10,318 nucleotides of DNA from an uncultured Mycoplasmatota bacterium (GCA_946494345.1 CAMMBX010000034.1:1-10318); one strand, 5' to 3'; positions 1-6,988 are shown, numbered from the stretch's first letter. Made by a program: numbers and translations. Notes: generated from the letters alone by a model not told the origin.

Positions 1-13
1 TTGGGTGAAATTT

Positions 14-679
14 ATGGAGAAAATATTAATTGTAGAAGATGATGAAACTTTAAGAGACGAGCTATCTAATTTATTATCTAATTCTGGATATGAAGTATTA
101 GTGTTAACAGACTTTAAAAATAGTAAAGAAGAGATTATTAATTTAAATCCTGATTTAATTCTTTTAGATATAAATATTCCTTATCTAAATGGAGAGGTAT
201 TACTTAAAAGTCTTCGTGATGATAAAGTAAATACTCCAGTTATTATGCTTACTAGTAGTAATAAAACAATTGACGAAGTATTATCTATTAGTTATGGAGC
301 GGATGATTATATTACTAAACCATATAATCCTACAATACTATTACTTAGAATTAATAATATCTTCAAAAGAATGAAGAAAAGCTTTGATTACTTAGAATAT
401 GATGATTTAAAAATATATCCTAATAAGGGAATTGTTGTTAAAAATGGAGAAGAGTTTTACTTAACAAAAAATGAAATGTTAATCTTTACTTATCTTTTAA
501 ATAATAGAGGAAATATTGTGAGCCGTGATGATTTAATGAGTTATTTATGGAATAGTGACCTTTATATAAATGATAATGCTTTGACAGTTAATATTAGTAG
601 ATTAAGAGGAAAACTTTATGATATGGGTTATAGTGACGTTATTGTTACAAGAAAGGGAGAAGGTTATTTATTAAAATGA
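14..679 (+). CDS. OmpR/PhoB-family response regulator of a Bce-type module (BceR-like)
   Basis: Cytoplasmic two-component response regulator of 221 residues, which is normal for the OmpR family. The receiver domain is about residues 1-118: acidic pocket E8-D9-D10, phospho-acceptor D52 in LILLDINIP, switch T80, and K102-P103. The winged-helix DNA-binding domain is about residues 128-220 and ends in VTRKGEGYLL, a typical wing. I chose the ATG at 14 because GGGTGA (3-8) lies 5 nt upstream. A GTG at 5 in the same frame overlaps that ribosome-binding site and would add only three residues. The gene overlaps the kinase by ATGA, so the two are coupled. By analogy with known Bce systems it should activate the ABC transporter genes at 1754-4568, and a plausible binding site lies at 1680-1697. 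Its own promoter and anything upstream fall outside the window. The family call is secure, but the inducing compound cannot be read from the sequence. Confidence 0.95.
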   Translation: MEKILIVEDDETLRDELSNLLSNSGYEVLVLTDFKNSKEEIINLNPDLILLDINIPYLNGEVLLKSLRDDKVNTPVIMLTSSNKTIDEVLSISYGADDYITKPYNPTILLLRINNIFKRMKKSFDYLEYDDLKIYPNKGIVVKNGEEFYLTKNEMLIFTYLLNNRGNIVSRDDLMSYLWNSDLYINDNALTVNISRLRGKLYDMGYSDVIVTRKGEGYLLK

Positions 680-1683
680 AATTAAGTACTTATTTAAAAG
701 ATAAACTTTATGCTTTTTTAATCTTTGTTGTTTATATAATCATATTAATACTATTCTTAATCGCTTTAAAGCTAACTAGCAGTATTATTATCTTTATAAC
801 TGTTTTTACTGTTGTTATCTTTTCTTTAATATTACTTTATGATTACTTTAGAAAAAGAAAGTTTTATAATGAATTGCTTGATAAATTAAACACTTTGGAT
901 AAAAAATATCTTTTAATTGAGATGTTACTTGAGCCTAACTTTTTAGAAGGTAAGATACTTTATGATGTCTTAGATGAAGTTAATAAGAATGAACACGATT
1001 TAATAAGTAAGCTAAAAAAGAGGCAGGATGACTTTAAAGAATATATAGAATTGTGGATACATGAAGTTAAACTCCCCCTTGCTAGTCTTACTTTAATGAA
1101 TAGAAAAGATAAAAGTACTTTAAGAGTGTTAAAAGAATTAGAAGACTATGTAGAACAAATTTTATATTACGTAAGATGTGAAAATGCTAATAATGATTAT
1201 CTAATAAAAGAATGGGACTTAGATACTATTATTAAAAATGTAGCTTTAAGAAATAAAGATGACCTACTTGCTTTAAATATAGACTTTAAAGTAGATAATT
1301 GTAACTTGAAAGTCTTAACAGATTCTAAATGGCTAGAATTTATTATTAATCAAATTGTTAGTAATAGTATTAAATATAAAAAAGATAAAGATGCTTTTAT
1401 TGAAATAACTGGTAAAGACTATAAAAATTATATTACTATTACTATTTATGACAATGGTAAAGGTATTAGTAAAAGTGATTTACCAAGAGTTTTTAATGAG
1501 ACTTTTACAGGTGCTAATGGAAGAATTGCTAGTTCTAAATCTACAGGTATGGGACTTTATTTATGTAGAGAGTTATGTGAAAAATTAGGACATAAAATAG
1601 AGATTGATTCTAAGATAGATGAATACACTAAAGTTATTATTACCATTTATAAGAAAGATTTTTATAATGTTACAAAAAAGTAA
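676..1683 (+). CDS. Intramembrane-sensing sensor histidine kinase (BceS-like)
   Basis: Membrane histidine kinase of 335 residues. Two membrane helices lie at about 12-32 and 35-55, separated by only a few residues, so there is no extracellular sensor domain. This is the hallmark of Bce-type kinases, which sense through the partner ABC permease. The dimerisation and phosphotransfer region holds the phospho-acceptor H129 in ELWIHEVKLPLAS, the family's W-x-H-E-x-K pattern. The ATPase domain shows an N box (NQIVSNSIKYKK, 225-236), a G1 box (DNGKG, 259-263), an F box near 273-277 and a G2 box (STGMGLYL, 289-296). All catalytic motifs look intact. Its start overlaps the regulator's stop (ATGA), and a purine-rich AAGGGAGAAGG lies upstream. 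It should phosphorylate the regulator encoded at 14-679. The type is secure, while bacitracin-like or lantibiotic specificity is unknown. Confidence 0.94.
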   Translation: MKLSTYLKDKLYAFLIFVVYIIILILFLIALKLTSSIIIFITVFTVVIFSLILLYDYFRKRKFYNELLDKLNTLDKKYLLIEMLLEPNFLEGKILYDVLDEVNKNEHDLISKLKKRQDDFKEYIELWIHEVKLPLASLTLMNRKDKSTLRVLKELEDYVEQILYYVRCENANNDYLIKEWDLDTIIKNVALRNKDDLLALNIDFKVDNCNLKVLTDSKWLEFIINQIVSNSIKYKKDKDAFIEITGKDYKNYITITIYDNGKGISKSDLPRVFNETFTGANGRIASSKSTGMGLYLCRELCEKLGHKIEIDSKIDEYTKVIITIYKKDFYNVTKK

Positions 1684-1697
1684 GGTTCTGTAAGGTT
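1680..1697 (+). repeat. Tandem direct repeat GTAAGGTT at 10-bp spacing, probable response-regulator box
   Basis: Two exact 8-bp copies, GTAAGGTT at 1680-1687 and at 1690-1697, are separated by CT. Their starts are exactly one helical turn apart. The pair begins in the last codon of the kinase gene and ends 6 bp upstream of a -35-like element. OmpR/PhoB-family regulators commonly bind such tandem repeats as dimers, so the adjacent regulator is the obvious candidate. The repeat is seen directly; its role is inferred. Bce regulators are often described with inverted rather than direct sites, so this assignment needs binding data. Confidence 0.5.
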
Positions 1698-1703
1698 AAA
1701 CAA

Positions 1704-1732
1704 ACGACAAATGACATAAATAGTAGTATATT
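1704..1732 (+). promoter_or_regulatory. Candidate regulated promoter of the ABC transporter genes
   Basis: ACGACA (1704-1709, four of six matches to TTGACA) and TATATT (1727-1732, five of six matches to TATAAT) are separated by 17 bp. The poor -35 box is what an activated promoter would show, and the GTAAGGTT pair sits just upstream. The predicted start, near 1739, almost touches the Shine-Dalgarno AAGGAGG (1740-1746), giving a leader of about 15 nt. A weaker alternative -10 is TAGTAT at 1724-1729. Confidence 0.45.
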
Positions 1733-1753
1733 TCTATACAAGGAGGAAAATAT

Positions 1754-2521
1754 ATGTCAAATTTATTAAAGATTGATAATATTGAGAAGTATTATGGGTC
1801 AAGAAGTGGTTTAACTAAAGCGATTAATAATATTTCTTTTGAGGTAAGTAAAGGTGAGTTTGTTGCTATTATGGGTTCATCTGGTAGTGGTAAAACTACT
1901 TTACTTAACTGTATTTCTACTATTGATAGAGTAACTTCAGGTCATATTTATATGAATGGTGTTGATATTACTAAACTAAAGGGAAATGACTTAAATAAGT
2001 TTAGAAGGGAAGAGTTAGGCTTTATCTTTCAAGACTTTAATCTTTTAGATACCTTAACTGCATATGAAAATATTGCCTTAGCTTTATCTATTCAAGATAA
2101 GGGTTATAAAGAGATAGATAGTCTTATTAAAGATACGGCTAAAAAACTAGGTATAACTCATATTCTAAACAAATATCCATATCAAATGAGTGGTGGTGAA
2201 AAACAAAGAGTTGCTAGTGCTAGAGCGATTATTACAGAGCCTAAACTAATACTTGCCGATGAACCTACAGGAGCTTTAGACTCTAAATCTAGTAAGATGT
2301 TACTTGATAGTTTTAATTACTTAAATGATGAGTTAGATGCAACTATTTTAATGGTTACTCATGATGCTTTTACTGCTAGTTATGCAAAACGGGTAATATT
2401 TATTAAAGATGGAAAGATATTTAATGAAATTATAAGGGGAGATAAGAGCAGAAAAGAGTTCTTTGATGAAATTATTGATGTAGTTACCCTTTTAGGAGGG
2501 GATTTAAATTATGCTCTTTAA
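1754..2521 (+). CDS. Bce/MacB-type ABC transporter ATP-binding protein (BceA-like)
   Basis: Cytoplasmic ATPase of 255 residues, the usual size for this family. It energises the permease encoded next, to protect the cell against peptide antibiotics and to signal flux to the kinase. Visible motifs are Walker A GSSGSGKT (41-48), Q-loop Q93 in FIFQDFNLL, signature MSGGEKQR (145-152), Walker B LILADE (165-170), D-loop GALDSKS (173-179) and switch H203 in VTHD. The ATG follows AAGGAGG (1740-1746) with 7-nt spacing, one of the best ribosome-binding sites in the window. The tail after about residue 225 is the family's short C-terminal extension, and its last codons overlap the permease start by 11 bp. 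A second Shine-Dalgarno, AGGAGGG (2494-2500), lies inside this gene and serves the permease. The drug transported is unknown. Confidence 0.95.
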   Translation: MSNLLKIDNIEKYYGSRSGLTKAINNISFEVSKGEFVAIMGSSGSGKTTLLNCISTIDRVTSGHIYMNGVDITKLKGNDLNKFRREELGFIFQDFNLLDTLTAYENIALALSIQDKGYKEIDSLIKDTAKKLGITHILNKYPYQMSGGEKQRVASARAIITEPKLILADEPTGALDSKSSKMLLDSFNYLNDELDATILMVTHDAFTASYAKRVIFIKDGKIFNEIIRGDKSRKEFFDEIIDVVTLLGGDLNYAL

Positions 2522-4568
2522 GCTGGCTTTTAAAAATATTAAGAAGAGTGTTAGTGACTATGCTATTTACTTTTTTACTTTAGTACTTGGTGTTGCCATA
2601 TTCTATGTTTTTAATGCTATAGACAGTCAAACAGCGATGATGAAAGTATCAGAGAGTACTAGAGATATTATAGACTTAATGTTAAATATGTTAAGTGGTG
2701 TCTCTGTCTTTGTTTCTTTTGTTCTAGGCTTTCTTATAATTTATGCTTCGAGGTTTTTAATGAAACGAAGAAATAAAGAGTTTGGTATTTATATGACTCT
2801 TGGTATGAGTAAAGGTAAAATATCTAAAATATTAGTTGTCGAAACATTTTTAATTGGTTTATTATCACTTGTAGTAGGACTTGTTTTAGGTTGTGCTTTA
2901 TCCCAAGTGATGAGTGTTATCGTTGCCAATATGTTTGAAGCAGATCTTACAGAGTTTACTTTTGTCATAAGTACTGAGGCAATTGTTAAGACGATAATTT
3001 ACTTTGGTATCATGTACTTACTTGTAATGATATTTAATACGATTAGTGTCTCACGTTGTAAGTTAATAGATTTAATAAATGCTAATAAAAAGACTGAAAC
3101 TGTTAAGTTAAAAAATCCATATCTTTGTATAGTTATCTTTATAGTAGCCGTTGCTATACTAGGATATTCTTATTATTCTGTAACTGTTGGTGTAGATAAC
3201 CTAAGAGAGACATGGCGAATATTCTTAATTATAGGTCTTGGTGCCTTAGGAACATTTTTACTATTTTTCTCATTATCAGGACTTGTCTTAAGAGTATTAC
3301 AACACTTTAAGAAGTTCTATTATAAAGGACTAAATAGTTTTACGATAAAACAGTTTAGTAGCAAGATTAATACAACAGTGTTTTCAATGACAGTTATATG
3401 TTTAATGTTATTTGTAACAATTTGTGTCTTTTCAAGTTGTATGTCAATGAAAAATGCCATGACAGCGAACTTAAAAGAGTTGGCACCTGTTGATATAGAG
3501 CTTGCTAAAACTAGAGATATACCAAGAGAGTTTATAGAAGAGTATGGTTATAGTGAAGGGCAGGTAAATAACTCTTATCAAAGTATAGAAGATGATTTAA
3601 ATAGTGTAGGATTTAATATAAATGACTATTATAAAGATATAGTCAGTATTAATACTTATACCACAGTTGAACTTACTGTTAGAGATACTTTAGGTAGTGC
3701 TTATAATGAAATATATAAGAAATATCCATTTATGACTTATGATGCAGTTGAAGAAATTGTTACAATAAGTGATTATAATAAAGCGGCTAAAGTACTTGGA
3801 CTTGATACTTATAGCTTAGATGATGATGAATATTTAGTTATCGCTGATTATGATAATATGGTTAGTGTTAGAAATATGGCTTTGAAGGCTTCTGCAACTA
3901 TTACTATTTCAGGTAAAACCTATTATCCTAAGTATGATAAATGTATGGATGGTTTCTTAGAGATATCTAATAGTCATGTTAATGATGGAATATTTATTGT
4001 GCCAGATGATGCTGTTAGTAATTTAACAGTAGAAAAAGAATACTTATATGCTAACTATAAAGCTGATACTGATGAAGGAAAACAGGAAATAGAAAATTTA
4101 TTACTAAGTAAAAGTGATGCTCTTGAAAATATTGAATCAACATTAGGTGCTAGTACAAGACTTTCTATATATGAAGGTAGTGTAGGACTAGGGGCTTTAG
4201 TTACCTTTATTGGTCTATATCTTGGAGTAATCTTCTTAATAAGTAGTGCTGCGATACTTGCTTTAAAAGAGTTAAGTGAAGCGACAGAAAATAAAGAAAG
4301 ATTTAAGATGTTAAGGAAAATTGGTGCCGATGAGAAGTTAATTAATAAAGCCTTGTTTAGACAAATAGCGATATTCTTCTTAGCACCACTTGTAGTTGCC
4401 ATTATCCATTCAATCTTTGGTATAATATTCTGTAATTATATCTTAGAAACATTTGGTAATGAGAGCTTATTACTTGCCATAGTTTTAACAGCAGTATTCC
4501 TTGTAGTAATATATGGTGGTTACTTGTTAATTACATATTACTGTAGTAAGAGAATAATTAAAGAATAA
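2511..4568 (+). CDS. Bce-type ABC transporter permease with FtsX domains (BceB-like)
   Basis: Ten-helix integral membrane protein of 685 residues, matching the usual 620-700 of BceB-like permeases. Predicted helices are near 18-36, 58-82, 104-132, 157-180, 204-222, 236-260, 287-310, 558-585, 616-640 and 653-677. A large extracellular domain (about 311-555) lies between helices 7 and 8. That domain is the family hallmark and the presumed site that recognises peptide antibiotics or their lipid-bound complexes. FtsX-type cytoplasmic loops follow helix 2 (RRNKEFGIYMTLGMSKGKI) and helix 8 (ENKERFKMLRKIGADEKLI), where the ATPase coupling helices sit. Translation starts at the ATG, 10 nt after AGGAGGG (2494-2500), within the ATPase gene, so the two subunits are co-expressed. 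By analogy it also forms the sensory complex with the short-loop kinase at 676-1683. A terminator follows 8 bp after the stop. Confidence 0.95.
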   Translation: MLFKLAFKNIKKSVSDYAIYFFTLVLGVAIFYVFNAIDSQTAMMKVSESTRDIIDLMLNMLSGVSVFVSFVLGFLIIYASRFLMKRRNKEFGIYMTLGMSKGKISKILVVETFLIGLLSLVVGLVLGCALSQVMSVIVANMFEADLTEFTFVISTEAIVKTIIYFGIMYLLVMIFNTISVSRCKLIDLINANKKTETVKLKNPYLCIVIFIVAVAILGYSYYSVTVGVDNLRETWRIFLIIGLGALGTFLLFFSLSGLVLRVLQHFKKFYYKGLNSFTIKQFSSKINTTVFSMTVICLMLFVTICVFSSCMSMKNAMTANLKELAPVDIELAKTRDIPREFIEEYGYSEGQVNNSYQSIEDDLNSVGFNINDYYKDIVSINTYTTVELTVRDTLGSAYNEIYKKYPFMTYDAVEEIVTISDYNKAAKVLGLDTYSLDDDEYLVIADYDNMVSVRNMALKASATITISGKTYYPKYDKCMDGFLEISNSHVNDGIFIVPDDAVSNLTVEKEYLYANYKADTDEGKQEIENLLLSKSDALENIESTLGASTRLSIYEGSVGLGALVTFIGLYLGVIFLISSAAILALKELSEATENKERFKMLRKIGADEKLINKALFRQIAIFFLAPLVVAIIHSIFGIIFCNYILETFGNESLLLAIVLTAVFLVVIYGGYLLITYYCSKRIIKE

Positions 4569-4575
4569 TATATTT

Positions 4576-4606
4576 AAACCTATCGAGTTGATAGGTTTTT
4601 CTTTTT
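4576..4606 (+). terminator. Intrinsic terminator of the Bce-type operon
   Basis: A perfect 9-bp stem, AAACCTATC (4576-4584) with GATAGGTTT (4590-4598), encloses the 5-nt loop GAGTT. It runs straight into a T-rich tract broken by one C (TTTTTCTTTTT, ending at 4606). It closes the module and separates it from the next gene, which has its own promoter-like sequence. Confidence 0.9.
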
Positions 4607-4621
4607 GTTGTTCACTTCCGA

Positions 4622-4660
4622 ACACTTTATATGGTAAGTGTATATAAAAAGCAGTATAAT
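4622..4660 (+). promoter_or_regulatory. Candidate promoter with inverted repeat upstream of the Asp-box membrane protein
   Basis: An exact TATAAT lies at 4655-4660. The best -35 at 17-bp spacing is the weak TGGTAA (4632-4637). That -35 lies within a 6-bp inverted repeat, ACACTT (4622-4627) and AAGTGT (4636-4641), which could be an operator. The Shine-Dalgarno AAAGGAG (4666-4672) begins 5 nt after the -10 box, so the leader would be very short. TATAAA (4643-4648) is a second possible -10 element. Confidence 0.45.
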
Positions 4661-4682
4661 TAGATAAAGGAGTTTGATACTT

Positions 4683-5717
4683 ATGAAAAACTTATTAAAA
4701 AGTCCTTTATTTTATGGAGTTATTTATGTAATATTATATTTTATTGGTTACCTAGTCCTTGCTCATTATAACTATACTTACTTTGGTATTATTAAACTTG
4801 TTTCTATTATAATAATTTTAATAACTATAGTTTTGGCTATTATAAGTATATATAAAACAAAGAAAGAAAAGAAAATTAAGCTTTTTTCATCGTATATATT
4901 TATTGAAGTAGTGACTGTTATATTATTATTCTTAATTTTAGGTTATTTTTTAGGTGATAGAGATAGTGTCGTTACTCTTTATAATAAAAGACTAGTTGAA
5001 TCAAAGAGTAGATTTTTAGCAAGTGATACAGTTTTCTATTATGACTATATTAATCCTTTTGTTAGAGGAAATACTTTAAGAAAGAAAATGTATTATGATA
5101 AAAAGATTAGTAAAGAAGATTATTTAAGGACAGAATTTTTTGATGATAATGGTAACGTAATTAAAGATACATATAGTCAAAATATTGAAGAAGAAATAGA
5201 GGTAATGGATGTTAAAAATGGTAGTTATGGTTCTACGACAATAGAGAGCTTTTTATCAAGTATTTTAGATGAAAGTAGATTTAATAAGACTGATATCATT
5301 AGAGTAAGAGTTATTGATACAGCTTTAGCAGGTAAAGATATAATTATTGTAGAAAAGTCTACTGATAATGGCTTAAGTTTTAAAAATATTTTAAAAAATG
5401 AAGATAAATATTTAATTGTAAATAGAGATACTGATGTTACTTTTGTTGATGAAGAGATAGGCTTTATCTTTGATTTAGGATTGTTAGGTAAAGATGATAG
5501 ATATAAAAAGTTCTTAGTTACAACTGATGGTGGGGAGTCTTTTAGAGATGTTTCTATTACGATAAATGGTTATGGTAGTTTAGATTACTATTATATTAAT
5601 AATACCCCTCGTCTTAAAGGTGATAAGCTAGTTTTAGATGTATCAGTTCCAGATGGTAATGATTTAAAAGATATAGAGTTAGTAAGTAATGATGATGGCT
5701 TAACATTTAGTAATTAA
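4683..5717 (+). CDS. Three-helix membrane protein with three Asp-box (BNR-like) repeats, function unknown
   Basis: Protein of 344 residues that I do not recognise as a named family. The N-terminus has three membrane helices (about 11-27, 35-57 and 69-91) joined by a lysine-rich loop (KTKKEKKIK), which suggests that loop is cytoplasmic and the C-terminal domain extracellular. The soluble part (about 92-344) ends in three Asp-box motifs, S/T-x-D-x-G-x-S/T-F: STDNGLSF (226-233), TTDGGESF (280-287) and SNDDGLTF (335-342), about 54 residues apart. Asp boxes mark beta-propeller blades in sialidases, sortilin and Ycf48-like proteins. The phrase FVDEEIGFIF (254-263) also resembles Ycf48-type blades. 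Three blades are too few for a closed propeller alone. The ATG at 4683 is preferred because AAAGGAG (4666-4672) is 10 nt upstream; an in-frame TTG at 4674 is only 1 nt from it. The gene stands between two terminator- or promoter-bounded units, and no terminator follows it. Confidence 0.85.
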   Translation: MKNLLKSPLFYGVIYVILYFIGYLVLAHYNYTYFGIIKLVSIIIILITIVLAIISIYKTKKEKKIKLFSSYIFIEVVTVILLFLILGYFLGDRDSVVTLYNKRLVESKSRFLASDTVFYYDYINPFVRGNTLRKKMYYDKKISKEDYLRTEFFDDNGNVIKDTYSQNIEEEIEVMDVKNGSYGSTTIESFLSSILDESRFNKTDIIRVRVIDTALAGKDIIIVEKSTDNGLSFKNILKNEDKYLIVNRDTDVTFVDEEIGFIFDLGLLGKDDRYKKFLVTTDGGESFRDVSITINGYGSLDYYYINNTPRLKGDKLVLDVSVPDGNDLKDIELVSNDDGLTFSN

Positions 5718-5728
5718 AAAGGAGAGAT

Positions 5729-5776
5729 ATTAATAGAACAGAAGAAGTAGAAGAGGTTTTAAATAAAAACTATTGA
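5729..5776 (+). other. Possible 15-codon reading frame with ATT start, or gene remnant
   Basis: After the previous stop, AAAGGAG (5718-5724) lies 4 nt before ATT AAT AGA ACA..., a frame of 15 codons reading INRTEEVEEVLNKNY and ending in TGA at 5774-5776, inside the MerR -35 box. ATT is a very rare start codon. The good ribosome-binding site and protein-like content could mean a tiny peptide, or the stump of a gene lost by deletion. GGAGAG (5721-5726) could also pair with CTCTCC (5777-5782). Confidence 0.2.
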
Positions 5777-5803
5777 CTCTCCCCTTAAGGTCAATGATAT
5801 ATT
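5773..5803 (+). promoter_or_regulatory. MerR-type promoter with 19-bp spacer
   Basis: TTGACT (5773-5778) and TATATT (5798-5803) are good -35 and -10 boxes separated by 19 bp instead of 17. This over-long spacer is the diagnostic feature of promoters that MerR-family activators untwist. The spacer contains the palindrome CCTTAAGG (5783-5790), and TTGAC (5773-5777) is repeated inverted as GTCAA (5790-5794), although neither dyad is centred perfectly. The start near 5810 falls just before AAAGGAGG (5811-5818). It suggests autoregulation by the gene that follows. Confidence 0.65.
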
Positions 5804-5824
5804 CATGGTGAAAGGAGGAATAAT

Positions 5825-6988
5825 ATGTATAGAATAGGTGAATTTTCATATCTTTGTGAGTGTACTATAAAAACATTAAGACATTATGAGAAAATGGGTA
5901 TTTTAATACCTAAAGAAGTTGATGACTTTACAGGATATAGATACTACAGTGATGAACAAGTTAGTATTTATAACAATATTAAAACATTACAAGAAGCAGG
6001 TTTCACTTTAAAAGAAATAAAGAATATTCTTGATAATCCTAAAGATAATAATATTTTAAAAGAGGTAGAAGAATTAACTAATGATTATCAAGATAAGTTA
6101 AAGAAACTTGAAGAAATTAAAAATAAACTAAGAGGGGGAGTTTATATGGAATTAATTAAAAATCCTATATTTGTTATGATAGGGGAGTTTAAAGAGTTAA
6201 AGACAAGAGATGATTTTAAGAAAGAGTTAGATGCTATTGATAAGAAAGTTGGTACTAATTGTAGAAACTTTTCTAAGTTGCCAAGTGTCTTAATTAGTTA
6301 TGAAGTAGGTTTTAAAGAAGATAATATTACTTGTTTTATAGGTAGAGTTTTAAATGATGAGTTAAAAACTAATTATAATTTTGTTAAAGTAATGGAATCT
6401 ATGGGTTTAGAAGTATTAACTGATAATAAAGTAGAGACTTTGTTACATACATCAAGTATCGATGATGTAATAGATACTTATAAAGAAATGATTAAGTATG
6501 CAAATAGTAATAATATTCAAATAAGAGGAGAATTTATAGAAATATATAATTATGATAAAACTGATATATATGTAGAAGCTTATGACCTAACTAAAGATAA
6601 TGAGGATGCTTTAATACATGAGAAACAGTTAGTTGAAAAGTTTAAGACTACTGAACCTATTTATGATTCTAAATATGTTGGTAAATGGTGTTTACAAGGA
6701 CAAATAGTAGAACCTTTGAAGATATTTAATCCTAATAAAGAACATTTTATGCCTGATACTAAGTATAAAGAATTAATCTTATATAAAGATGGTACAACCA
6801 ATTATGATAATGTAACTTGGAGAGATGATTATCTACTTATAAAAAATAATGGTAAAATAGTTGAAAATCGTTTATATCAAGAAACATCTAAAGAGGGTAC
6901 TAGATATTTAGGGATATTAATGAATGATATAAATATTAATGCAAGACCTTATAGATATTATTATAAAGAAGTTAAAGATAGAGATTAA
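5825..6988 (+). CDS. MerR-family regulator with GyrI-like effector domain and extra C-terminal beta domain
   Basis: Cytoplasmic ligand-responsive activator of 387 residues, longer than the roughly 270-280 of simple BmrR-like proteins. Residues 1-70 form the winged-helix domain (MYRIGEFSYL, then IKTLRHYEKMGILIP, GYRYYSDEQV and GFTLKEIKNIL). Residues about 75-103 are the dimerisation coiled coil. Residues about 108-275 resemble a GyrI/AraC-type effector-binding domain, with the terminal phrase GEFIEIYNYDKTDIYVEAYDL giving its expected conserved acidic and aromatic residues. Residues about 280-380 add a beta-rich domain (YVGKWCLQGQIVEP, then LILYKDGTTNYDNVTW and RYLGILMND) that looks lipocalin-like. 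The start follows AAAGGAGG with 6-nt spacing. A 19-bp-spacer promoter upstream suggests autoregulation. An internal Shine-Dalgarno precedes M108. No efflux pump is adjacent, so its targets may be itself, the neighbouring membrane protein gene or distant genes. Confidence 0.92.
   Translation: MYRIGEFSYLCECTIKTLRHYEKMGILIPKEVDDFTGYRYYSDEQVSIYNNIKTLQEAGFTLKEIKNILDNPKDNNILKEVEELTNDYQDKLKKLEEIKNKLRGGVYMELIKNPIFVMIGEFKELKTRDDFKKELDAIDKKVGTNCRNFSKLPSVLISYEVGFKEDNITCFIGRVLNDELKTNYNFVKVMESMGLEVLTDNKVETLLHTSSIDDVIDTYKEMIKYANSNNIQIRGEFIEIYNYDKTDIYVEAYDLTKDNEDALIHEKQLVEKFKTTEPIYDSKYVGKWCLQGQIVEPLKIFNPNKEHFMPDTKYKELILYKDGTTNYDNVTWRDDYLLIKNNGKIVENRLYQETSKEGTRYLGILMNDININARPYRYYYKEVKDRD
6134..6148 (+). promoter_or_regulatory. 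Internal ribosome-binding site and start for the effector domain alone
   Basis: GGGGGAG (6134-6140) is 5 nt upstream of an in-frame ATG (6146-6148, M108), which lies at the junction between the dimerisation helix and the effector domain. Starting here would give a 280-residue protein lacking the DNA-binding domain. The site arises from the codons AGA GGG GGA GTT; GGG is uncommon for glycine in this AT-rich sequence. Streptomyces TipA makes a ligand-binding TipAS product in this way. The site is seen; its use is inferred. Confidence 0.5.

Noticed and set aside
5..16. GTG at 5 as the start of the response regulator, and likewise TTG at 4674 and minus-strand TTG at 7490 for two other genes
   Set aside because: In each case the alternative codon overlaps or touches the Shine-Dalgarno sequence, while an ATG 9-12 bases further on has proper spacing.
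4055..4402. A 115-codon open frame on the minus strand inside the permease gene
   Set aside because: It lies wholly antisense to a confident permease sequence covering helices 8-9, has no ribosome-binding site that I can see, and its composition is that of an antisense shadow.
4610..4635. GTTC/GAAC elements as a LexA (SOS) box
   Set aside because: The Gram-positive consensus is GAAC-N4-GTTC; here the half-sites are in the opposite order with N6, so it does not fit.
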